Source of the DNA: Caulobacteraceae bacterium
Lineage (GTDB): Bacteria; Pseudomonadota; Alphaproteobacteria; Caulobacterales; Caulobacteraceae
Direction: 5' to 3'
DNA length: 64,000 nucleotides
NCBI GenBank assembly: GCA_027452265.1
Contig: DAIDGR010000062.1
Location: 1-64,000 of the forward strand
The position numbers were made by a program, and so were the translations under genes. Below are positions 56,741-64,000 of the stretch, one piece after another. Within the stretch, counting starts at the first letter, position 1. The number at the start of each line of letters is the position of its first letter. The notes below the pieces were generated by a model, which was not told where the DNA came from, searched no databases, and was given only the letters and a program-made list of their open reading frames with translations.

Positions 56741-58072
56741 TCAGTCCGGCCAGGTGCGGGGATCCATCGCCAGGACATCACCGGCGAAGTGCAGTGAGCC
56801 GCAGATGACGAGGTGTGGTGGAGGGGAAGTCGTGGCCAGGGCGGCGCGCACGCCCTCCTCGACCCCGGCCACCGCCTCGGCGACGAGACCGGCCGCGCGC
56901 GCCGCGTCCGCCAGGTCCTGAGCCGGCCAGGCGTTGGGCGAGGAAAAGCCGGTGGTGAAGATGCGCGGCGCGCAGGGCTTCAGGGCGGCGAAATAGCCCG
57001 CCGCGTCCTTGCGCGCCAGCATGCCCACCACCAGGGCGACCGGCCGCCCATCCTTGGCCTGCAGGGCCGAACAGGCGCGCGCCAGGGCCGCGGCTCCATG
57101 CGGGTTGTGCGCCCCATCAAGCCAGAGGTCCGTATCCTTGGCCAGCTCGGCCAGAGGGCCGACCTCCAGACGCTGAAAGCGCGCCGGCCAGACCGTCTGG
57201 GCCAGGCCCCTGGCCAGGGCCGACCGGTCGATCCGCGGATCCTTGAGGGACAGAAGGGCGGTGACGGCGAGGGCCGCATTGGCCGCCTGGTGCGGGCCTT
57301 GCAGGGCGGGGAGAGGCAGGTCGAGGGCCTCGCCCAGACCCTCCAGACGAAAGCCCTCCTCGCCTGTCGTGACCGTCACGTCCTCCCCCAGGCGGATCAG
57401 GGGGGCGCCCACGGCCTGCGCCTCGCGGGCGATCACGGTCATGGCTTCTGGGGCCTGGGGCGCGATGACGCCGGGCGCGCCGGCTTTGAGGATGCCGGCC
57501 TTTTCCCAGGCGATCCGGCCGAGCTCAGGCCCGAGCATCTCCAGATGGTCATAGTCCACCGGCGTGATGACCGAGACGTCCGGGCGCTCAAACACATTGG
57601 TGGCGTCGAAGCGGCCGCCGAGGCCGACCTCGACGAGGCACAGATCCGCCGGCGTCTGGGCGAAGGCGTGAAAGGCCAGGGCCGTGGCGATCTCAAAGAA
57701 GCTGATCGGCGCGCCGGCATTGGCGGCCTCCACCTCGTCGATCCGCGCGGACAGCTCGGCGTCGCTGATCAGGGCGCCCGCGATGCGGATGCGCTCGGCG
57801 AAGCGCACCAGATGCGGAGAGGTCAGGACATGCACCTTGAGCCCGGCCGCCTCAGCCATGGCGCGCATCAGGGCGGTGGTCGATCCCTTGCCGTTGGTGC
57901 CGGCCACGTGGATGACGCGGCCCAGGCGACGCTCGGGGTTGCCCAGGGCCTGAAGCAGCCGCGCGATGCGCCCCGTGGACAGGTCGATCAGGGGCGGGTG
58001 GAGGGCCCTCAGGCGCTGGATCGCGGCGTCCGAGGCGCGGATGGCGTCATAATCGTGAGCGGCGGCGAGCAT
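56741..58072 (-). CDS. folC: Bifunctional folylpolyglutamate/dihydrofolate synthase
   Basis: Adds glutamate to dihydropteroate and to folates. 443 residues. ATP loop VIHVAGTNGKGSTTALM (about 52-68); LTSPHLVRFAERIRI, EVGLGGRFDATNVF and the C-terminal DGAHNPHGAAAL match FolC/MurC-like ligases. ATG start, 25 bases downstream of the accD stop; the accD-folC order is widely conserved. Confidence 0.96.
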   Translation of the reverse strand: MLAAAHDYDAIRASDAAIQRLRALHPPLIDLSTGRIARLLQALGNPERRLGRVIHVAGTNGKGSTTALMRAMAEAAGLKVHVLTSPHLVRFAERIRIAGALISDAELSARIDEVEAANAGAPISFFEIATALAFHAFAQTPADLCLVEVGLGGRFDATNVFERPDVSVITPVDYDHLEMLGPELGRIAWEKAGILKAGAPGVIAPQAPEAMTVIAREAQAVGAPLIRLGEDVTVTTGEEGFRLEGLGEALDLPLPALQGPHQAANAALAVTALLSLKDPRIDRSALARGLAQTVWPARFQRLEVGPLAELAKDTDLWLDGAHNPHGAAALARACSALQAKDGRPVALVVGMLARKDAAGYFAALKPCAPRIFTTGFSSPNAWPAQDLADAARAAGLVAEAVAGVEEGVRAALATTSPPPHLVICGSLHFAGDVLAMDPRTWPD

Positions 58073-58097
58073 CGGCCTGAACGCGGATGGCTGGGGG

Positions 58098-58994
58098 TCA
58101 GGCGGCCTTGAGCCGCGCCCGACCCATCATCAGGGTGCGCAGGACCGAGCCCAGGATCACCGGCAGGTCCTCCCGGGTCACCACCTGGTCCACCATCCCC
58201 CGATCCATCTGAAACTCGGCGGTCTGGAAGCCGGCGGGCAGGACCTCGCGGATGGTCTGCTCGATCACGCGTCGCCCGGAAAAGCCGATCGCCGCCCCGA
58301 CCTCGGCGAGTTGGACATCCCCCAGCATGGCGTAGGAGGCCGTGACGCCGCCATAGGTCGGGTCGGTCAGCACCACCACATAGGGCAGGCGCGCCTCGCG
58401 CAGCCTTTGAATGGCCAGGGTCGACCGCGCCATTTGCATCAGGGACAGGGCGCCTTCCTGCATGCGGGCGCCGCCTGACGCGGCGAACATCACCAGGGGC
58501 CGCTTCTTCTTGACCGCCTCGTCCGCCGCGGCCAGAAACGCCTCGCCCGCCGCCGTGCCGAGGGACGCGCCCATGAAGGCGAAGTCCTGCACCAGAATGA
58601 CGCAGGGCACACCCCCGACCTCGCCCGTCGCCGCCGCCATGGCGTCGTTCTGCCCGGTGGCCTTGCGCGCGCTGGCCAGGACTTCGCGATAGGGCTTGCC
58701 ATGGGCGAAGCCGAGCGGATCGTCGGGCGTCTTGGGCAGGTTGATCAGGCGGTAACGGCCGTGGTCGAAGGTGTAGGAAAAGCGCAGTTGCGATCCGATG
58801 CGCATGTGCCGCCCGGACGGCGTCACCCACTTGGCCGCCTCAAGATCGGGCCGATAGAGCATCTCACCGGTGTCGGGGCACTTGACCCAGAGATTGTCCG
58901 GCGTCTCGCGACGCGAGGACACCAGGCGGCGCACGCCGGGCGCGATGCGGGCCAGCCAGCCCTGCCGGGCCTTGGGCTTTTCGTCCTCAGCCAA
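58098..58994 (-). CDS. accD: Acetyl-CoA carboxylase carboxyltransferase, beta subunit
   Basis: Partner of AccA in malonyl-CoA synthesis. 298 residues from TTG 58994, overlapping trpA by 8 bases. The crotonase-like core is intact (GGVPCVILVQDFAFMGASLG, MFAASGGARMQEG, VVLTDPTYGGVTASYAMLGD). The N-terminal zinc ribbon is not: WVKCPDTGEMLYRPD and WVTPSGRHMRIG keep only Cys39 of the four Cys expected (Thr42, Thr58 and Gly61 at the other positions). Confidence 0.95.
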   Translation of the reverse strand: MAEDEKPKARQGWLARIAPGVRRLVSSRRETPDNLWVKCPDTGEMLYRPDLEAAKWVTPSGRHMRIGSQLRFSYTFDHGRYRLINLPKTPDDPLGFAHGKPYREVLASARKATGQNDAMAAATGEVGGVPCVILVQDFAFMGASLGTAAGEAFLAAADEAVKKKRPLVMFAASGGARMQEGALSLMQMARSTLAIQRLREARLPYVVVLTDPTYGGVTASYAMLGDVQLAEVGAAIGFSGRRVIEQTIREVLPAGFQTAEFQMDRGMVDQVVTREDLPVILGSVLRTLMMGRARLKAA

Positions 58995-59816
58995 GGGCAG
59001 GCTCCTGTCTTGCGGCGTGCACGGCCCCGGCCAGGGCGCGAGCCTTGAGCGAGACCGCCTCCGCCGGGTCGGCGCCGGCCTCGGCGGCGGCGGCGATCAC
59101 CTCCACCAGGGCCGATCCCACCACCACGGCGTCGGCCACCCGGGCGATGTCCGCGGCCTGTTCCGGTTCGCGCACCCCAAAGCCCACGGCCACGGGCAGG
59201 CCGCTGGCCGCACGAACCTGGGCCACGGCCGGCGCCACGCGGCTCGCCTCGGCGGCCTTGTCTCCGGTCACGCCAGCCACGGACACATAGTAGACGAAGC
59301 CCCGCGTGCCCCGGGCGACCACCTGCAACCGTGTCGCGTCGGTGGTCGGCGTGGCCAGACGGATCAGGGCGATATCCTGCGCGTCCAGGGCCTCGGACAG
59401 GGCGTCGGCCTCCTCCGGCGGGCAGTCGACCATGATCAACCCATCCACCCCGGCCTCCGCCGCGGCCTGGGCGAACGCCTTGAGGCCAAAGCTCATCACC
59501 GGGTTCAGATAGCCCATCAGGATCACCGGAGTGGCGGCGTCCGTGCGGCGAAACGCGGCGACGAGGTCCAGGGTGGCGCGCGTGGTCATGCCGCGCTCCA
59601 GGGCGCGCACGGCGGCCTTCTGGATGATCGGACCGTCGGCCATGGGATCGGAAAAGGGCAGCCCGAGTTCGATCAGGTCCGCGCCCGCCGCGGTCAGGGT
59701 CTTCAAAATCTCCAGCGAGGCCTGGGGCGTTGGATCGCCCGCCATGACATAGGTCACCAGCCCCGCGCGCCGCTCGGCCGCCAGGGCGGCGAAACGCGCC
59801 TCGATCCGCCCGGCGC

Positions 59817-59820
<4 letters not shown>
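58987..59820 (-). CDS. trpA: Tryptophan synthase alpha chain
   Basis: Cleaves indole-3-glycerol phosphate to indole and glyceraldehyde-3-phosphate. 277 residues. Catalytic Glu in [16 protein letters not shown] and Asp in [13 protein letters not shown]; phosphate-binding [10 protein letters not shown] and [13 protein letters not shown] overlaps the trpB stop (4 bases), so the two subunits are probably coupled. Confidence 0.97.
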
Positions 59821-61064
<1,244 letters not shown>

Positions 61065-61118
61065 TGATGCGGGCGTTGGAACAAAAGCGTGGGATCGGCG
61101 GCGACGCGGCGGCGGGGA

Positions 61119-61763
61119 TCACAGGGTCTCAACTGCGCTCAAAAAGGCGCGGATCAGAGCCGGGTCCTTTAGTCCGGCGCCGCGCTCCACGCCAGAAGAA
61201 ACGTCGACCATGGGGGCGCCGGAAACGGTCACGGCCTCGGCCACGTTCCAGGGCGTCAGACCTCCGGCAAGGAACCAGGGGCGGGGAAAGCTGCGGCCGG
61301 CCATCATCTCGAACGCCATGGCCCGGCCGTGGCCGCCGGGGCGGTCTGAATGGGGCGGCGGCTTGGGTTCGAACATCAGATGGGCCGCCCCCTCATAGGC
61401 CTTGGCCGCATCGAGATCGGCCGCGGAGGAGACGCCCAGCACCTTGATCACCGGACGGCCTGTGCGGGCCGCGATCTGGGCCACGCGCGCCGGCGTCTCG
61501 GCGCCATGGAGTTGCAGATAGTCGGGGGCGAGTATGGCGACAATCCGATCGAGCAGGGCGTCGTCCGGGTCCACGCTCACGGACACGATCGCCGTCCGCG
61601 ACCGCGCCGGCCGCGCAAGGGCGGCGGCGCTCTCCAGCGAGATGTGGCGAGGGCTGGCGGCGAACTGCATGAAGCCGATGAACGCCGCGCCGCCGTCCAC
61701 CGCCGCGGCGACCGCCTCGGGCGTCGACAGCCCGCAGATCTTACTCAGGATGCGAGGGGTCAG
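61119..61763 (-). CDS. trpF: Phosphoribosylanthranilate isomerase with apparent CTG start
   Basis: Isomerises phosphoribosylanthranilate in tryptophan synthesis. The family N-terminus KICGLSTPEAV (catalytic Cys) is encoded upstream of the first canonical start (GTG 61700), which would remove it. Going back in frame to the mscL stop, there is no ATG, GTG or TTG; CTG at 61763 overlaps that stop as CTGA, just as neighbours use ATGA or GTGA. Taken from there, 214 residues with Cys10. At the position of the general acid Asp the sequence reads MFEPKPP (Glu132) where FDAKPP is usual. The C-terminal VDVSSGVERGAGLKD is normal. Confidence 0.8.
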   Translation of the reverse strand: MTPRILSKICGLSTPEAVAAAVDGGAAFIGFMQFAASPRHISLESAAALARPARSRTAIVSVSVDPDDALLDRIVAILAPDYLQLHGAETPARVAQIAARTGRPVIKVLGVSSAADLDAAKAYEGAAHLMFEPKPPPHSDRPGGHGRAMAFEMMAGRSFPRPWFLAGGLTPWNVAEAVTVSGAPMVDVSSGVERGAGLKDPALIRAFLSAVETL

Positions 61764-62251
61764 GACTTGGCCTTGCCCGAGCGGGTCGGCTTGCGCGCGG
61801 CCGGCTTGCGCGCGGGCGCCGCGGAGACGGCCGCCTCCGCCGCCGCCGGATGGGCGAGGAGATCGCGAATCTCCTCCAGCAGGATCTCGCTGCGCGGGGG
61901 CGACGGCGGCGCGGCGGGCGCGGCCGCCTCCTGGCGGCGCAGGGCGCTGAGAGCCCGCACCAGCATGAAGATCACCGCGGCGATGATCAGGAACTCGATC
62001 ACCGTGTTGGTGAAGGCCCCATAGGCGATGGCCACCTCGGCCTTCTTGTGCGCCGGATCGGCCGCGCGGATCACGAGCTTCAGGGCTGAAAAGTCGATGC
62101 CGCTCAACAAGAGGCCGATGGGCGGCATGATGATGTCGTTGACGAGGCTGGTGACGATCTTGCCGAAAGCCCCGCCGATGATCACGCCGACGGCCAGGTC
62201 CACCACGTTGCCGCGTGAGATAAAGTCGCGAAAATCGCTGGCGACGCTCAT
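61760..62251 (-). CDS. mscL: Large-conductance mechanosensitive channel MscL
   Basis: Inner-membrane pentamer that opens under extreme membrane tension and releases solutes on hypo-osmotic shock. 163 residues. FRDFISRGNVVDLAVGVIIGGAFGKIVTSLVNDIIMPPIG is the N-terminal amphipathic helix and pore helix TM1; TM2 is about 81-103. The C-terminal tail is longer than in E. coli and ends Lys/Arg-rich. Overlaps the proposed trpF start by 4 bases. Confidence 0.96.
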   Translation of the reverse strand: MSVASDFRDFISRGNVVDLAVGVIIGGAFGKIVTSLVNDIIMPPIGLLLSGIDFSALKLVIRAADPAHKKAEVAIAYGAFTNTVIEFLIIAAVIFMLVRALSALRRQEAAAPAAPPSPPRSEILLEEIRDLLAHPAAAEAAVSAAPARKPAARKPTRSGKAKS

Positions 62252-62289
62252 GACCCGGCTCCGTCTCTGCCCTGTCTGTCCGGCACGAC

Positions 62290-62571
62290 CTAATCGGCGT
62301 TCAGGCGCGCGCGCAACTCCTTGCCGCTCTTGAAGAAGGGCACGCGTTTGGCGCGGACGGCCACCGCCTCGCCGGTCTTGGGATTGCGGCCGCTACGGGC
62401 GGCGCGCGAGCGGACGGAAAAGGCGCCAAAGCCGCGCAACTCGACCCGGCCGCCCGACACCAGGGCGTCGCAGATATGGTCGAGGATCACCCCGACAATC
62501 CGCTCGACGTCCTTATGGCTGAGCTCGGGGTTCTCGGCCGCCAGGGCCGATACCAGCTCCGACTTGATCAT
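62290..62571 (-). CDS. ihfB: Integration host factor beta subunit
   Basis: DNA-bending nucleoid protein working as a heterodimer with IhfA. 93 residues, normal length. Signature [26 protein letters not shown] with the intercalating Pro in [32 protein letters not shown] at the N-terminus. Downstream of rpsA, the usual rpsA-ihfB order. Confidence 0.97.
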   Translation of the reverse strand: MIKSELVSALAAENPELSHKDVERIVGVILDHICDALVSGGRVELRGFGAFSVRSRAARSGRNPKTGEAVAVRAKRVPFFKSGKELRARLNAD

Positions 62572-62676
62572 CGTTTCGACCCCACCCGCGCGGCCCCAAA
62601 ATCACGAGGCCGCAGCCTGACCTGGCGCCGGATCGGGCTTTGGCGCCCGGCGCACCGCATACCCCTTAACACGGAA

Positions 62677-62706
62677 CCGCGCGCCCCAGGGAGTCGGGAC
62701 GCGCGG
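62677..62706 (-). terminator. Probable intrinsic terminator of rpsA
   Basis: Read leftward, CCGCGCGTCCC pairs with GGGGCGCGCGG (11 bp with one G-T wobble) around an 8-base loop, 51 bases after the rpsA stop. It is followed by TTCCGTGTT, only moderately T-rich. It would separate rpsA from ihfB, or attenuate readthrough into it. Confidence 0.55.
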
Positions 62707-62757
62707 CCCTCATGTCCGCTCAAAGAGGAGACCTTCGACGCCGGTCTGGCGCCGCGA

Positions 62758-64000
62758 TCACTCCTTGGTGGAGGCCTTTTCGCGCAGGGCGGCGCCCAGG
62801 ATGTCGCCCAGGGACGCGCCGCTGTCGGAGGAGCCGAACTTCTCGATCGCCTCCTTGTCCTCGGCCATCTCCAGCGCCTTGACCGACAGCGAGACGCGGC
62901 GCGCGGCCTTGTCCACATTGGTCACCATGGCGTCGAGGCGGTCGCCCACGGCGAAGCGCTCGGGGCGCTGCTCGCTGCGGTCGCGCGACAGGTCCGACTT
63001 GCGGATGAAGGCCGAGGCCGGCGCGTCATCCTCGCCGAACCGGACCTCGATTCCACCGGACGTCACCTCGACGACCTGGGCGGTCACCACCTGGCCCTTG
63101 CGGAAGCTGTCGCTGGTCATCGGATCGCCGGAGAGTTGCTTCACGCCAAGGCTGATGCGCTCCTTGTCCACGTCGACATCGAGCACCTTGGCCTTGACGA
63201 TATCGCCCTTGGCGTACCGCGCCAGGGCCTCTTCGCCCGAGGCGTTCCAGTCCAGGTCCGAGAGGTGGACCATGCCGTCGATGTCGTTGTCGAGGCCGAT
63301 GAACAGGCCAAATTCCGTGGCGTTCTTGACCTCGCCCTCGACCGTCGAGCCGATCGGATGGTCGTCGAGGAACTGCTCCCACGGATTGCGCAGGGCCTGC
63401 TTGAGGCCAAGGCTGACCCGGCGCTTGGCCGAATCCACGTCCAGCACCACCACCTCGACCTCCTGAGAGGTGGAGACGATCTTGCCGGGATGCACGTTCT
63501 TCTTGGTCCAGCTCATTTCGGAGACGTGGACCAGACCTTCCACCCCGGGCTCCAGCTCCACGAAGGCGCCGTAGTCGGTGATGTTGGTGATCCGCCCGCT
63601 GAGCTTGGCCCCGGCCGGATACTTGGCCTCCACGCCATCCCACGGATCGGACTGCAGCTGCTTCATGCCGAGGCTGATGCGCTGGGTCTCGGGATTGATC
63701 TTGACGATCTGCACCTTCACCGTGTCGCCCACGGCCAGAACCTGGCTCGGATGCGACACGCGCTTCCAGCTCATGTCGGTGACGTGCAGCAGACCATCGA
63801 TGCCGCCCAGATCGACGAAGGCGCCGTAGTCGGTGATGTTCTTGACCACACCCTCGCGGACCTCGCCCTCCTGCAGCTGGCTGACCAGCTCGGTGCGCTG
63901 CTCGGCGCGGGCCTCTTCCAGGATGGCCCGGCGGGAGACGACGATATTGCCGCGCGGGCGGTCCATCTTGAGGATGGCGAAGGGCTGCTCGCGGCCCATC
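62758..64000 (-). CDS. rpsA: 30S ribosomal protein S1, C-terminal part (gene runs off the window)
   Basis: About 414 residues of S1 up to the TGA at 62758; the start lies beyond 64000. S1 binds mRNA on the 30S subunit and promotes initiation on weakly structured or leaderless messages. Four complete S1 (OB-fold) repeats are visible, for example VKNITDYGAFVDLGGIDGLLH and ITNITDYGAFVELEPGVEGL, each with SLGMKQL- or SLGLKQ-type ends, plus the end of an earlier one. The C-terminus KFGSSDSGASLGDILGAALR is normal. Confidence 0.97.
   Translation of the reverse strand, partial: MGREQPFAILKMDRPRGNIVVSRRAILEEARAEQRTELVSQLQEGEVREGVVKNITDYGAFVDLGGIDGLLHVTDMSWKRVSHPSQVLAVGDTVKVQIVKINPETQRISLGMKQLQSDPWDGVEAKYPAGAKLSGRITNITDYGAFVELEPGVEGLVHVSEMSWTKKNVHPGKIVSTSQEVEVVVLDVDSAKRRVSLGLKQALRNPWEQFLDDHPIGSTVEGEVKNATEFGLFIGLDNDIDGMVHLSDLDWNASGEEALARYAKGDIVKAKVLDVDVDKERISLGVKQLSGDPMTSDSFRKGQVVTAQVVEVTSGGIEVRFGEDDAPASAFIRKSDLSRDRSEQRPERFAVGDRLDAMVTNVDKAARRVSLSVKALEMAEDKEAIEKFGSSDSGASLGDILGAALREKASTKE

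Overview
The window is a GC-rich (about 70 %) chromosome segment of an alphaproteobacterium. The gene orders point to Caulobacterales, most likely Caulobacteraceae: ffh-rpsP-rimM, ftsE-ftsX-DUF218-plsC, argH-lptM-lysA, aroK-aroB-CNNM, xerD next to accA, bolA/DnaJ/cobS, sdhCDAB, tsaE-amgK-murU-addB-addA-trxA, trpF-trpB-trpA-accD-folC and rpsA-ihfB. This placement rests on gene content and recognisable families; no database search was run. Almost all of the window is core chromosome. I see no rRNA, tRNA, CRISPR array, insertion sequence or prophage.

Layout. 0-4.4 kb: the tail of a CusA-type RND pump, an S9 peptidase lacking its N-terminal part, then leftward ffh-rpsP-rimM. 4.6-10.6 kb: esterase, NhaA, SelO, MAPEG protein and a MetX-like periplasmic hydrolase. 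10.7-13.1 kb: the most accessory stretch, with an AT-richer methyltransferase, an HNH endonuclease, and a very small membrane-peptide gene divergent from a TetR regulator. 13-16.3 kb: gluQ, cupin, a gene remnant, ArsC-like protein, TlpA lipoprotein. 16.3-25.2 kb: argH-lptM-lysA, hpt, zinc-ribbon protein, the ftsEX cluster, ChaC and DUF2125. 25.2-32.4 kb: hisC-tyrA, an AmpG-like permease, a CgeB-like glycosyltransferase, cobS, DnaJ-like protein, BolA, response regulator. 32.4-41.5 kb: CNNM/CBS protein, aroB-aroK, xerD, malyl-CoA lyase, accA, a YcaQ-like protein, a three-palindrome intergenic element, and a ferredoxin/ferredoxin-reductase pair. 41.5-64 kb: the sdh operon, zapE, the tsaE-to-addA operon, trxA, a universal stress protein, folC-accD-trpA-trpB, trpF-mscL, ihfB and rpsA (cut by the window edge).

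Genes are densely packed and often coupled through 4-base stop/start overlaps (ATGA, GTGA, TTGA and apparently CTGA). The clusters serve central functions: protein targeting and ribosome assembly (ffh, rpsP, rimM), Arg/Lys/His/Tyr/Trp and chorismate synthesis, the TCA cycle (sdh), malonyl-CoA synthesis (accA, accD), cell-wall recycling (amgK, murU), DNA double-strand break repair (addAB) and division (ftsEX).

The points that most deserve follow-up are: an FtsE that keeps only its Walker A motif; a trpF with no canonical start codon and with Glu in place of the catalytic Asp; a complete small transcription unit (promoter, ribosome binding site, 34-residue membrane peptide, hairpin) divergent from a TetR gene; an intergenic element with several palindromes and a truncated second copy 25 kb away; and an S9 peptidase that lost its front end next to a CusA gene.
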